Positions 8,008 through 17,390 are shown, numbered from the stretch's first letter. The stretch: DNA of 64,000 nucleotides from an uncultured Chloroflexota bacterium (GCA_902791025.1 CADATZ010000007.1:1-64000), one strand, 5' to 3'. Notes: a model not told the origin generated them from the sequence alone. Made by a program: numbers and translations.

Positions 8008-9831
8008 TTACCCTCCGATTCCTTTATCAAACGAAGCTCCGGTCAGCTTGTTTGTCAGATTGTTGATAATAATAATCACCACAATGATCAGCAGCGTCAC
8101 AGCACTGCCGTATTGGGCGTACCCTGTCTCGTTGAAAGAAAACAGCATGGTCGTCAGCAGATAACGGGCATACGGAACCAACAGCGTAAACAGCGCCACT
8201 TCACGCATCACCGACATCACCGGCAGCAGATACCCCGAAAGGATCGAGCTTTTCTGAATCGGGAAAAGGATGCGCGTCATCCGCTTCACCCAGGGTGTTC
8301 CAAAGATAATCGCTGATTCTTCGATTTCCGGCGCGATCTGCAGCATACTGTTCACCCCGGAACGGGAGGCAAAGGGCAGGAACTTGACGGAAGCCACCAG
8401 CACCAGTAATCCGAATGTACCGTATAAAAATTTGAATGACTGAGACGTCGCCACAGCCAGGTAAATCGTACCAAAGGACATGGCCGGCATCAGGTAGGGG
8501 AAGAAGGCCAGACTTTCCACCATCTGGGAAAGCTTCGTACCGCGCCGCTGCACACAGGCATAACCGATCAGCATACCGCTTGTACCCACGATCATCGCCA
8601 CGACCAGCGCCAGCAGCACCTGTCTTCCCAGAGCCTTCCACATCGTGGGGTTCAACAGGATCCCGGAAATCATCCCCGTCTCATAAGTAGACCCTTCCGT
8701 ACCGATCCAGAAATCAAGCGTCATGTTGGAAAACCGGTAGTTGCCCGGCTGCTTGATAACGCTTTCCAAAGCGAAAGAGACAAGAGGAACAATGGCGAAA
8801 AAGACGGTAAAGATAATCATGATAATCGAAATCGGCCAGTTCGCGCCGCGCAGCTTCACCAGGGAAACCTGACCGGATTTTCCGGTGACAGTTGTGAAGG
8901 ACTTGCGCTTTCCGGTAAACCATTGGTTGATCCCCAGAATAAAACAGCCCATAGCGATAGAGACAAAAGCAATGATATACCCCTGTCCCTGATACCCGGC
9001 CTGGATCAATGCACGCATCTTGGTCGAAAGGGTGAACATCTTCACCGCGGACCCAAGAAACACCGGAACCGTATAGGAACTGAAGCCGGATGAAAAGATC
9101 AGCAGAAAAGTAGAAAGGATCGCCGGGATAACGATCGGCACAGTGATACGCTTGATGATCGTCCAGCGGGAAGCCTTCAGGATCGTCGCGCTTTCTTCAA
9201 GCGTCGCGTCCATATTCTTGAGAATACCGCCGATCAGCAGGTAGGCAAAAGGAGAATAATGCAGTCCGATCACAATGATCATCGGGAAGATGCCATAGAC
9301 GAACCACTCCGGCATACAGATACCGAAAACCGATTCCACCATCCCGACATTCCCTCCGCCTACTTTACTGTTCTGGAACATATTCGTCCAGAAAAGGGCT
9401 AAGGTCCAGGCCGGCATCATGTAGGGAAAGACAAAGACCGAGGAGATGAAGCTTTTGCACTTCAGGTCCGACCGGGTGATAAACCAGGCGACGGTTCCGC
9501 CCACAATGATTCCCAAAACGCCTGAACCGCAGGCCACAATGAAAGAATTCAGCAGCGGCGTCCAGAAATTGACCCGGCTCCAGTCATCCCCCGCAAAAAG
9601 CCTTTGGAAATGCTTCAGCGTAAAGGAGCCCACATCCATACGGTAGAGTTTCTTTTCCGTACCGATATGGACCGTGAACATATTGGAGAGCATCGTGATC
9701 AGCGGGATCAGTGACAGAATGATCAATGTCACGAGGAAAACCACCAGCAGGATATTCGCCGGTTTCGCAAAGAATGCCTTGATACGGTATTTCAGCGGTT
9801 CTTTTTCAGGATTCTGATAACTCTGCGTCAT
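8008..9831 (-). CDS. ABC transporter double permease (second cassette)
   Basis: A 607-residue inner-membrane protein with about twelve membrane segments in two permease halves. EAA-type loops are visible as EESATILKAS in the first half and EESAIIFGTP in the second. A long periplasmic segment follows the first helix, and another follows the start of the second half. It is related in layout to the permease at 3906 but clearly diverged, so the cassettes are not a recent duplication. GGGAGG precedes ATG 9831. It likely moves a small ion or organic anion delivered by the binding protein encoded upstream. Confidence 0.84.
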   Translation of the reverse strand: MTQSYQNPEKEPLKYRIKAFFAKPANILLVVFLVTLIILSLIPLITMLSNMFTVHIGTEKKLYRMDVGSFTLKHFQRLFAGDDWSRVNFWTPLLNSFIVACGSGVLGIIVGGTVAWFITRSDLKCKSFISSVFVFPYMMPAWTLALFWTNMFQNSKVGGGNVGMVESVFGICMPEWFVYGIFPMIIVIGLHYSPFAYLLIGGILKNMDATLEESATILKASRWTIIKRITVPIVIPAILSTFLLIFSSGFSSYTVPVFLGSAVKMFTLSTKMRALIQAGYQGQGYIIAFVSIAMGCFILGINQWFTGKRKSFTTVTGKSGQVSLVKLRGANWPISIIMIIFTVFFAIVPLVSFALESVIKQPGNYRFSNMTLDFWIGTEGSTYETGMISGILLNPTMWKALGRQVLLALVVAMIVGTSGMLIGYACVQRRGTKLSQMVESLAFFPYLMPAMSFGTIYLAVATSQSFKFLYGTFGLLVLVASVKFLPFASRSGVNSMLQIAPEIEESAIIFGTPWVKRMTRILFPIQKSSILSGYLLPVMSVMREVALFTLLVPYARYLLTTMLFSFNETGYAQYGSAVTLLIIVVIIIINNLTNKLTGASFDKGIGG

Positions 9832-9854
9832 GAGGCCTCCCTACAATTTGTCAG

Positions 9855-9916
9855 GAATTTGGAGTCAGAAATGAGGAGTTTTATCATTTCTGATTCCTAA
9901 TCACTAACTTCTGACG
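9855..9916. repeat. Short inverted repeat of the heptamer family
   Basis: GGAGTCAGAAATGA and TCATTTCTGATTCC form an imperfect inverted repeat, followed by CTAATCACTAACTTCTGAC. The composition resembles the heptamer tracts elsewhere, here read on the other strand. It lies between binding-protein and permease genes. Confidence 0.45.
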
Positions 9917-9927
9917 TAAAACTCTAA

Positions 9928-9967
9928 AAATTTTTCAGGTCATCCGGTTCAGCAGATGACCTGAAAA
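9928..9967 (-). terminator. Intra-cassette terminator hairpin
   Basis: TTTTCAGGTCATC (9932-9944) pairs perfectly with GATGACCTGAAAA (9955-9967). On the minus strand it is followed by AATTTTTAG. As in the first cassette it separates the binding-protein gene from the permease gene. Confidence 0.7.
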
Positions 9968-9982
9968 TTTGAACTGTATTTG

Positions 9983-11158
9983 TTATCCGACACGCACAGC
10001 GATGAATTCGTAGGCGTCCGCGTAGTTTTCATCGATGTAATCCAGATCTTCGAAGACCAGGCGGGTGCTCCAGTATTCATACGCTTCATCCTCCAAACCT
10101 TCCGGCTTCAGGATGGTTTTGTTCGGGGAATAGTATCCCTGATTGGAGTTCCAGGACTTTTCACCGCCGAAACCGGCTTCGCTCAGCAGGTAGTTGATGA
10201 AAAGAGCGCAGGTGTACGGGCAATCCGTGTCATTGGCAACGGTAGCATAAACAGGATACATGAAACCGGAGAAGCCTTCGACTTCATTTTCGAACTGGAC
10301 AACGGTCAGGTTGCCGCGGTCAGCTTCATCGACCTTGCGCAGCTTGGAGAAAACGAACAGGCCAAGATTGCCGGGGTTGCCGGAGGCGATACCCGTCGCG
10401 ATTTTGGAAGCGGATGTGTAGGTGTAATTGACGTTCTTCAGGAAGCCGTCGATCCAGGCATAACCGGCATTCTTGAATTCACCTGCTTCAAAGGCTTTCC
10501 CGTAATAATCTTCATAAGCCTTCGCCAGGCGTTCACTCCATTCGGGGCTGGTGAGCATCATCAGGAAGTTCAGGTTCACTGTTTCCTTTGTCGGATCCTT
10601 GAAGAAGACTTTGCCGTTCCATTCCGGTTCAGTCAGCTGCCAGACATTGGTCAGGTTAATGGAACCGCTGCCGTTGTGATAAATGAACAGGGAGTTGATG
10701 AAGGTTACAACTGCGGGATCCTGGTTGTCTTCATCCACATCCGCCTTCATGGCTTCCGGAAAATATGAGTAAGAGAGACCTTCATCCAGCAGGTAAGTCT
10801 TGAGGTCCGGACCGTTCTGAACCAGAGCCATATCAGCGGAATCCTTGACACCGGACCCGATCGTACTGGTCAGGATGGTATAGGTTTCACCGTCATCGAT
10901 TTCCGCATAAACTACCTTGTTCGCAAGTTCAGGATAATCGGTCATGAAGTTGGAAGCTGCTTTTTCTGCAAAGCTTGTGGTTGAGTAGAAATTCATCTGC
11001 GCACCCGCAGCCATTTCTTCCTTTGCCTTTTCGTAAAGCTCTTCATTGCTCATAGAGGCAGCAGCCTGCAGTGCTTCTTCCACCGTTTCAGCCATGGCGG
11101 CAGCACTGATGCTCAATACAAGCATCAAAACAACAAGTAAAGACAATGCACGTTTCAT
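9983..11158 (-). CDS. ABC transporter substrate-binding protein (second cassette)
   Basis: A 391-residue exported protein. ATG 11158 is chosen because TTTGGAGGAATC lies just upstream and a Sec signal peptide (cleavage after AMA, residue 23) starts there; the frame is open further upstream but without signal-peptide logic. No lipobox is present. The mature protein belongs to the broad extracellular solute-binding group that accompanies FbpB-like permeases; segments such as FYSTTSFAEK and TYTSASKIATG fit that fold. Its substrate is unknown. It heads the cassette ending at 6894 and has a strong promoter at 11217-11244. Confidence 0.8.
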   Translation of the reverse strand: MKRALSLLVVLMLVLSISAAAMAETVEEALQAAASMSNEELYEKAKEEMAAGAQMNFYSTTSFAEKAASNFMTDYPELANKVVYAEIDDGETYTILTSTIGSGVKDSADMALVQNGPDLKTYLLDEGLSYSYFPEAMKADVDEDNQDPAVVTFINSLFIYHNGSGSINLTNVWQLTEPEWNGKVFFKDPTKETVNLNFLMMLTSPEWSERLAKAYEDYYGKAFEAGEFKNAGYAWIDGFLKNVNYTYTSASKIATGIASGNPGNLGLFVFSKLRKVDEADRGNLTVVQFENEVEGFSGFMYPVYATVANDTDCPYTCALFINYLLSEAGFGGEKSWNSNQGYYSPNKTILKPEGLEDEAYEYWSTRLVFEDLDYIDENYADAYEFIAVRVG

Positions 11159-11216
11159 TAGATTCCTCCAAAGTTTCTCTATAATGAACCAATCGAGAAT
11201 AACCTCATATCTTACA

Positions 11217-11244
11217 ATTATAATGGAAACCGCCATACCGTCAA
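11217..11244 (-). promoter_or_regulatory. Sigma-70-type promoter of second binding-protein gene
   Basis: On the minus strand TTGACG (11244-11239), a 16-base spacer and a perfect TATAAT (11222-11217). It lies about 60 bases before the start at 11158. Confidence 0.78.
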
Positions 11245-11412
11245 GAAACTTTATCCTCGCAATTTCTAATAATTTAAAGCAGTATTTCCGGTTTTCGTAT
11301 AAAATTTCAATATAATGATTTACTGCACAGCGACGCAGCACGGATGCCGGTCACATGTGCCGGCTGCGCGGCAGCACGTACCCGGCCCGTGTGCTCCATC
11401 AGGATGTGTTTT

Positions 11413-14400
11413 ATGAAAAAAACTCTGATTTTCATCTGGTATATTCTCTCATTTCTTCTTCTGATACTCGGATTTTTTCTCTTCAACGATGAAATTCTGT
11501 CACGGAAAGAGATCATTATCACGGGCTCTGCAATGCTCGGGGCAGGCGGCATCAGTTACCTGTCTTTGAAAATCTGTCCGGCAAATTCCCGAAAATTTAC
11601 TTTCGGTGCCGCGGCGGTGCTCGCTTTTTCCGCCTGTTTTTTTCTCGAATACCGTCAGCCGCTTTTCGTCTTTTTTCCTGATGACCCGCGTATAGCCGTC
11701 GAAGCGAAGGACGCCCCAATCACGCTGAACTGGGCATACTGGGCAAAAACCCCGACTGATCTGCGCACAAATATTTATGATTGGAAGGGCTGGCGGGATA
11801 TCAAACCTGACACCCTGAAATTCAGTGAAAATTGGGATCAGGCTGACGGTTCCATGGTATGTCAGGGTGACTGCAGCATCACCTTCCCGGCCGGACTTCA
11901 TCTGCACCAGCCGATGCTTTCGTTCCAATCGGAAAGTCATACCATCGTTTACGCCGGGGAGCATCCCTATGACGTAAACCCGAATATCGTCACACCGATA
12001 TTTGTCTCCGGTACAGCCATCTCCCGCCAGCTTATTTTTGCCGTGCTCTTCTCCTGTCTGTGCGGGGTATTATGCTGTCTATTCTCATTCCCGGCTGCTC
12101 TGCTGAAGAAAAGCAGCGAATCTCACGGGCAAATCAGGGATTCGGTCCTTTTCCCGGCTGCGTTTCTGATCCCAGCTCTGATTCTGCTCATCATCTGTTT
12201 CCTGCTGCGGATCTCTCCTTTCGGGGAAAAAACTTTTCTGATTTCGGACATGCAGTGTCAGTACGTGGATTTTCTGGTGCATATTCGCACGTTACTGAAA
12301 GAAGGACGCAGTCTTTTTTATTCCTTCAGCAAGTCCCTCGGGGATGATTATCTTTCTCTTGCTGCCTACTATCTCTCCAATCCGCTGGATTGGCTGATCG
12401 CGCTTTTCCCGGAAGACCGCATTCCGGAAGGCGTAAGCCTGCTGGTGATCCTGCGATACGCACTCTGCGGACTGACTTCCGCGATTTATTTTCGAAAAGT
12501 GTTCAAAACAAGAGGCGAAACGCTCATCTTTTCCACAGCCTATGCGCTGATGTCTCTGAATTTCGTCATAGCCGAGCACACCCAGCTGCGCAACGGGGCA
12601 TTGATCCTGCCTTTGGTCTTTCTCGGAATCGACCGCATCATTGAGCAGAAAAGCGGCTGGGTCTATTACCTTTCTCTTGCCGCGGCGATGATTTTGAACT
12701 ATTACTCCGGTTTCCAGATCTGTTACTTTGCCGTCCCTTATTTCTTCTGCCGTCTGTACTTATCAAAAAACAGACGAAAACTGCGCAGTTTTCTCCGCTT
12801 CGTCCTGTGGTCACTACTGGCTGCGGGCAGCTGCGCGGTACTGCTCCTTCCGGTCGCACTGCAGCTTGGCGGTGGGATGAAGACCTTTGACCTTTCGGTT
12901 TTCACGCTTGACCGCAATTTCCGCATCAGCGAACTTCTCGGGAAACTGTTCAACAGCGCATTTGACCAGACCCAAACCCTGACCTCGGGACTTCCCAACA
13001 TCTTCTGCGGGGTCATGGCTCCGTTCTGCATCCCGCTGTTCCTGATGAACCGCGGCATTTCAAAGAAAGAGAAGCTCTCCGTGAGCGTTTTGCTGCTTGT
13101 ATGCTTCCTCACAATGTGGATCAACGCACTGAACCTGGTCGTCCACGGCTTCAATGAACCGGTCTGGTGGCCGTACCGTTACAGCTTCGCGGTAAGCTTT
13201 CTTCTGCTGCTGCCGGCACTGCGCTGTCTGCAAAACCAGGATGGGAACACTGCCGTGCATTATGGCATCTGCACAGCAATTACAGTTTTGCTGCTGATCG
13301 TGCTATATGGACAGCACTTTTCCTGGCTTGATAAGAGCGCGGTATTGCTGAACATCCTGCTCTGTCTGCTGTTTTCCGGTTTGTTCTTCATATCGGTCAA
13401 CGGCTCACGCGCCAAAACCGCGGTTTTTCTTTTCGCCGCATTGGACTTGTTTTTGAACGGCTGGATGATCCTCGGAAATAAAACCGACTATGACCGGTCG
13501 GAGACAAAAGCATCCTTCAATGCCTTTTATAAGGAAAACAAAGCGCTGGTCGAGGAGATCAAGACAAAAGACCGCGGTTTTTACCGCATGGAAAAAACGT
13601 ATTTCCACGATGCCAACGATGCCTTTTTACTGGACTACAACGGCGTGAGCCATTTCTCCTCAACACTGAAATACAAGATCATGCAGTTCCTCCCTGCCGC
13701 CGGATACCGATTCTACCCCACCCGCTTTGAATACGGAGAAGGTTCGACGGTCACCATGGACAGCATTCTCGGGATCCGCTACCTTGTCACCGATCAGGAA
13801 AAAATCGGCAAGCCTTACAACGCCATGTTCAGCCGGGGAAACAAAACCGTTTACACCAATCCGTACAGCCTGCCCATCGGATTTATGGTACCGGGATCGT
13901 CGGATCTCAACGAGAGTATTCTGGATATCAACGATCATTTCCAAATGCAGAATTCCATTTTCAGCGCATTGAGCGGAAATCCGGAGCCTGTTTTTACAGA
14001 AGCCAGGATCGAGCAAACCGATCACGGTGAAAACGAAATCACCTGGACCCTGAACTGTGAACATACCGGGACACTTTACGCCTTTTTTGAAAGCGAGCGT
14101 GAACAGCTTTCCTCGATAGTGGTCAACGGGAAACAGATCGGTAATTATTTTGACGGCAGAGGCCATCCGATCCTACGATTGGGTTCCTTTGTAGACGGAG
14201 AAGATATCGTCGTGACACTTAGAACTGCTGACTCTGAGGGGCAGCTTCCGCTCAGCAAAGCGCAGTTCTTCTTTGAAAACCCGTTCCTCCTCCTTGCGGA
14301 AACAGACCGGATGAAAACCGAAGCATTATCTGTAACAGAACACAGTGACGACCAGCTCGAAGGGAATATCACTGTCTGGAATGAGGGAAAGTTGTTTTTC

Positions 14401-14643
14401 AGCATTCCTTACGACAAGGGCTGGGAGCTCCTCGTTGACGGCATGAAGACAGATCTTACCCCGGCATTTGATATGTTCCTTTCCGCAAACCTTTCCGCCG
14501 GAGAACATGAGATCCAATTAAAATACGAACCCCGGGGGTTAACCACGGGGCTGATCGTAAGCATCATCTCAATTTTGTGCGCGTCCGCCGGATTGCTGAC
14601 AGAACGCAGGTATCTCATCCGAAGCGCAGCGAAAAAGCGGTGA
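11413..14643 (+). CDS. YfhO-family membrane protein
   Basis: A very large polytopic membrane protein of 1076 residues from ATG 11413; AGGA lies upstream, and an open extension back to 11344 has a Cys/Arg-rich composition unlike a protein start. Many hydrophobic helices cover residues 1 to about 730, with a soluble extracytoplasmic C-terminal part and a last helix before the Arg/Lys tail. The segment after the third helix, SDMQCQYVDF, then SLGDDYLSLAAYYLSNP, matches the conserved loop of YfhO proteins, which have a GT-C fold. In Firmicutes YfhO transfers a sugar from undecaprenyl phosphate to cell-wall polymers, with the donor made by a family-2 glycosyltransferase. Here a family-2 enzyme lies directly downstream on the opposite strand, overlapping by 29 bases. 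Confidence 0.78.
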   Translation: MKKTLIFIWYILSFLLLILGFFLFNDEILSRKEIIITGSAMLGAGGISYLSLKICPANSRKFTFGAAAVLAFSACFFLEYRQPLFVFFPDDPRIAVEAKDAPITLNWAYWAKTPTDLRTNIYDWKGWRDIKPDTLKFSENWDQADGSMVCQGDCSITFPAGLHLHQPMLSFQSESHTIVYAGEHPYDVNPNIVTPIFVSGTAISRQLIFAVLFSCLCGVLCCLFSFPAALLKKSSESHGQIRDSVLFPAAFLIPALILLIICFLLRISPFGEKTFLISDMQCQYVDFLVHIRTLLKEGRSLFYSFSKSLGDDYLSLAAYYLSNPLDWLIALFPEDRIPEGVSLLVILRYALCGLTSAIYFRKVFKTRGETLIFSTAYALMSLNFVIAEHTQLRNGALILPLVFLGIDRIIEQKSGWVYYLSLAAAMILNYYSGFQICYFAVPYFFCRLYLSKNRRKLRSFLRFVLWSLLAAGSCAVLLLPVALQLGGGMKTFDLSVFTLDRNFRISELLGKLFNSAFDQTQTLTSGLPNIFCGVMAPFCIPLFLMNRGISKKEKLSVSVLLLVCFLTMWINALNLVVHGFNEPVWWPYRYSFAVSFLLLLPALRCLQNQDGNTAVHYGICTAITVLLLIVLYGQHFSWLDKSAVLLNILLCLLFSGLFFISVNGSRAKTAVFLFAALDLFLNGWMILGNKTDYDRSETKASFNAFYKENKALVEEIKTKDRGFYRMEKTYFHDANDAFLLDYNGVSHFSSTLKYKIMQFLPAAGYRFYPTRFEYGEGSTVTMDSILGIRYLVTDQEKIGKPYNAMFSRGNKTVYTNPYSLPIGFMVPGSSDLNESILDINDHFQMQNSIFSALSGNPEPVFTEARIEQTDHGENEITWTLNCEHTGTLYAFFESEREQLSSIVVNGKQIGNYFDGRGHPILRLGSFVDGEDIVVTLRTADSEGQLPLSKAQFFFENPFLLLAETDRMKTEALSVTEHSDDQLEGNITVWNEGKLFFSIPYDKGWELLVDGMKTDLTPAFDMFLSANLSAGEHEIQLKYEPRGLTTGLIVSIISILCASAGLLTERRYLIRSAAKKR

Positions 14644-15364
14644 GTATGCTGTCCTTTGCGGTTTTGAAGACCCGCATTTTGCTGTCACCCTGTTTGTGGT
14701 CATAGCGGAGCACAAAGGGGACCTCGTCGAATTTCGCCCCGATTTTTGCCAGTTTGTACAGAACTTCCATCATACAGGCAAAGGTTCGGCGTTCTGCGAT
14801 ATTTTCGCCATAGGTTTCCCGGGCTTTTTTCAGAATGCTGTAGGTGTACATCCGGTATCCGCAGGTGTAATCTTTCACATTCTTCACGTTCAGGATCAGT
14901 TTATAGAAAACACCGGCACCATTACTCAAGAACGCACGGATCCCGGAAAGTCCCTTCACGGCAGCGCCGCTTTGGTAACGGGACGCGATCACGACATCAG
15001 CCCCAGCGTCTATTTTCGGCAGCATCGAAAGGGAATAAACCGGGTCATGGGAATTGTCCCCATCCATCAAAACGCACAGGTCCCCTTCTTTCCCGTTTTC
15101 CAGGAACAGATGAAAAGCGGTATTCAGCACACCGCCAAGGCCCTTGTTCTGTTCATGGCTCACCAGAGAACAATTTGGGAAACGCTCCGTCAATGATTTG
15201 ATTTTCTCAGCTGTATCATCCGTACTTTTATCGTCGATGCAGCTGACCAAAAGCTCATATCCTGCAGATTTAAAATCAGGCTCAATGTCGAACCATTTTT
15301 CCACCAGCGGGATGATATTCGGCGCTTCATTGTAACAGGGAAGATAGACCCAAACTTTTTTCAT
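14615..15364 (-). CDS. Family 2 glycosyltransferase (DPM1-like)
   Basis: A 249-residue GT-A enzyme. Visible motifs are PCYNEAPNI at the nucleotide-binding start, DDKSTDDTA, the metal-binding LMDGDNSHDP and ASRYQSGA. It resembles polyprenyl-phosphate sugar transferases of the DPM1 type, and lacks the C-terminal membrane helices of CsbB/GtrB. It probably loads a sugar onto a lipid carrier at the inner face of the membrane. The neighbouring YfhO-like protein is a plausible user of that donor, although the genes are convergent and overlap at their 3' ends (14615-14643). Confidence 0.82.
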   Translation of the reverse strand: MKKVWVYLPCYNEAPNIIPLVEKWFDIEPDFKSAGYELLVSCIDDKSTDDTAEKIKSLTERFPNCSLVSHEQNKGLGGVLNTAFHLFLENGKEGDLCVLMDGDNSHDPVYSLSMLPKIDAGADVVIASRYQSGAAVKGLSGIRAFLSNGAGVFYKLILNVKNVKDYTCGYRMYTYSILKKARETYGENIAERRTFACMMEVLYKLAKIGAKFDEVPFVLRYDHKQGDSKMRVFKTAKDSILTAFSLRFG

Positions 15365-15542
15365 AACAGCTCTGTTTTTACAATAATTTTTCCAAGACGC
15401 AGCATTTAAGACCTGTCAGTATTAACAACTACACCGGTTCTCAAGTGCATCACTTCGAGTTCTTAACGGCTACAATAAATTGTAGCATAAATATCTCACA
15501 ATGCTCTTATTTTTGGTAAGTATCAGGATTTTCCACCACGAA

Positions 15543-15603
15543 GCACATGGGGTCTGGCAATTTGTGCGGCGCAGCCCGCACAAACGTGCCTGTCCCCATG
15601 TGC
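15543..15603 (+). repeat. Hairpin element A (61 bp)
   Basis: Outer arms GCACATGGGG and CCCCATGTGC are perfect inverses. An inner stem TTGTGCGG/CCCGCACAA surrounds a GCGCAG-type loop. Copies occur at 24945-25007 (inverted), 33273-33333 and 33923-33982, with compensatory changes in the inner stem. There is no adjacent T-tract. Confidence 0.85.
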
Positions 15604-15679
15604 GTCACAACAAATCAATCCAACACATGTTACCGACTCATTATTGAATCAACAGAACTGACCTCATCAACACATTCAG

Positions 15680-15688
15680 TGGTAAAAT
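15680..15688 (+). promoter_or_regulatory. Extended -10 promoter of der
   Basis: TGGTAAAAT, 47 bases before the der start. An identical nonamer precedes the parA-like gene at 52766. No clear -35 box is visible. Confidence 0.4.
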
Positions 15689-15734
15689 AAAATGTCAGTT
15701 TAAGCCCGAAAATGGGTGAAAACGGGAGGGAAAA

Positions 15735-17102
15735 ATGGCACGAAAACCTGTTGTGGCTTTGGTCGGCCGTCCCAATGTCGGGAAAAGCACCTTATTCAAT
15801 CGTCTCTCGGGGACCCGAGACGCGATCGTTGATGACGTTCCGGGGACCACCCGTGATCGTCTGTTCGGGCATGCTGAATGGTGCGGAACAGAATTCGACA
15901 TCATCGATACCGGCGGCATTGACCCGGAAGCCGCGGGGCAGAAAACCCCGCTTTCGGTTGGTTCTGCCGATTTTATCTCCGAAATCAAAACTCAGGCGAT
16001 CCTCGCTGTGGAAGAAGCAGATGTTGTTCTCTTCCTCACCGATGCCTCCACCGGCGTCACCACCGCGGACCGCGAAATCGCGCAGATCATCCGCCGCCTG
16101 CAAAAAAATGAGAACGGAAAACGCACACCGCCGGTTCTGCTTGTAGTCAACAAAGCTGATTCCGACAAGCTGCGTGCCAATGTACCGGAGTTCTATGAGC
16201 TCGGCATGGGCGACCCTTATCCGATTTCCGCGATTCACGGGACGGAAACCGGGGACCTGCTGGACGCTCTCTGCGCACTCTTCCCGGAGCAGGAAGAGGA
16301 AGAACCGGACGACAGTGTCAAGATCGCTATCGTCGGGCGTCCGAATGTCGGCAAGTCCAGCCTGCTGAACCGTCTTTGCGGTGAAGAGCGGGTGATCGTC
16401 AGCAATATTCCGGGAACCACGCGTGACGCCATCGACACAAAGATGATGGTGGATGACGTTCCGGTTACGCTGGTAGATACCGCCGGGATCCGCCGCAAAG
16501 GGAAGGTCGAAGTCGGTGTTGAAAAGTATTCCGTGATCCGTTCCATGCGCGTGATCGAGGAAGCGGACGTCTCCCTGCTGGTCATTGACGCTACACAGGG
16601 CGTTTCCTCTCAGGAAGCGCACATCGCGGGATATATTCTTGACGCATGGAAGAGCGTTGTTGTGGTCGTCAACAAATGGGACGCCATCGAAAAGGACACG
16701 TACACCATGCAGCAGTTCACGGAAAAGATCCGCAAGGACCTGAACTTCATGGATTACGTGCCGATCCTTTTCGTTTCCGCCAAAACCGGGCAGCGAACGA
16801 ATCAGATCCTTTCCACAGCCCTGCAGGTTCAGGAACAGCGTCTGGTTCGTATCCCCACTTCCGCGCTGAATGACGCGATCCACGAGGCGCAGGATAAGCA
16901 CCATGCCACATCAAAATCAGGCCGTTCGCTGCAGATGTATTACGCGACTCAGGTCCGCTCCGACCCGCCAACCTTTATGATCTACGTCAATGATCCGGAC
17001 CTGGCGCATTTCACCTATAAACGTTATCTGGAAAATCAGCTGCGGGAACGCTTCGGCTTCGTCGGCACTCCCATCCGTTTCGTATTCAAGGCGAGAAGGT
17101 AG
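15735..17102 (+). CDS. der: Ribosome biogenesis GTPase Der (EngA)
   Basis: A 455-residue cytoplasmic GTPase with two tandem G domains and a C-terminal KH-like domain, the layout unique to Der. The first domain has GRPNVGKST, PGTTRD, DTGG and NKAD; the second has GRPNVGKSS, PGTTRD, DTAG and NKWD. The KH part covers about residues 350-455. It acts in maturation of the 50S subunit and is usually essential. GGGAGGG lies six bases before ATG 15735. A heptamer repeat tract starts directly after its stop codon. Confidence 0.97.
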   Translation: MARKPVVALVGRPNVGKSTLFNRLSGTRDAIVDDVPGTTRDRLFGHAEWCGTEFDIIDTGGIDPEAAGQKTPLSVGSADFISEIKTQAILAVEEADVVLFLTDASTGVTTADREIAQIIRRLQKNENGKRTPPVLLVVNKADSDKLRANVPEFYELGMGDPYPISAIHGTETGDLLDALCALFPEQEEEEPDDSVKIAIVGRPNVGKSSLLNRLCGEERVIVSNIPGTTRDAIDTKMMVDDVPVTLVDTAGIRRKGKVEVGVEKYSVIRSMRVIEEADVSLLVIDATQGVSSQEAHIAGYILDAWKSVVVVVNKWDAIEKDTYTMQQFTEKIRKDLNFMDYVPILFVSAKTGQRTNQILSTALQVQEQRLVRIPTSALNDAIHEAQDKHHATSKSGRSLQMYYATQVRSDPPTFMIYVNDPDLAHFTYKRYLENQLRERFGFVGTPIRFVFKARR

Positions 17103-17103
17103 G

Positions 17104-17212
17104 GGATTAGGAATTAGGAATTAGGAATTAGGAATTAGGAATTAGGGATTAGGAGTTGGGGGTTAGGGATTAGGTGTTAGGTGTTGGTAGTTGGTAGTTA
17201 GGAGTTGGGAAT
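17104..17212. repeat. Heptanucleotide tandem repeat (TTAGGAA type)
   Basis: At least fourteen 7-base units, first TTAGGAA, then TTAGGGA, GTTGGGG, TTAGGTG and GTTGGTA forms. It begins two bases after the der stop. GGGGTTAGGGATT (17159-17171) has a perfect 13-base inverse at 17296-17308. Confidence 0.85.
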
Positions 17213-17253
17213 TTTTAGATTTGATTTAAACACAGGGAAAATCTTCATTAACC

Positions 17254-17310
17254 TCAACCCAATTTCCAATTCCCAAACCCTAATCCCCAGTCCACAATCC
17301 CTAACCCCTG
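17254..17310. repeat. Inverted counterpart of heptamer tract
   Basis: CCCAATTTCC, CCCTAATCCCC and AATCCCTAACCCC are the reverse-complement forms of the units at 17104-17212. The two tracts could fold into a long imperfect stem with about 45 bases between them. The signal peptidase promoter must lie downstream of this; I see only a weak TATGAT at 17360. Confidence 0.7.
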
Positions 17311-17390
17311 ATTTTCCAAAGAATAACCGGACTTTAACACGATTTTAATGAACAGGGTGTATGATTATAAACTGAAAGAGGAAATTCAGT

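Larger units (their letters stand above)
15365..15734. other. Intergenic region upstream of der
   Basis: 370 bases between divergent genes with no plausible coding frame. It holds hairpin element A (15543-15603), an AT-rich stretch next to the glycosyltransferase start, and the extended -10 box for der at 15680-15688. Confidence 0.6.

Noticed and set aside
11344..11412. N-terminal extension of the YfhO-like protein
   Set aside because: The extension is Cys/Arg-rich, lies in a GC-rich imperfect palindrome and lacks a ribosome site; ATG 11413 begins a normal membrane helix.
15543..15603. Simple Rho-independent terminator
   Set aside because: No T-tract follows the stem, copies occur in both orientations and also upstream of genes; a dispersed repeat explains it better.
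15792..16904. Open frame of about 370 codons opposite der
   Set aside because: der is unmistakable on the plus strand; the antisense translation shows no family.
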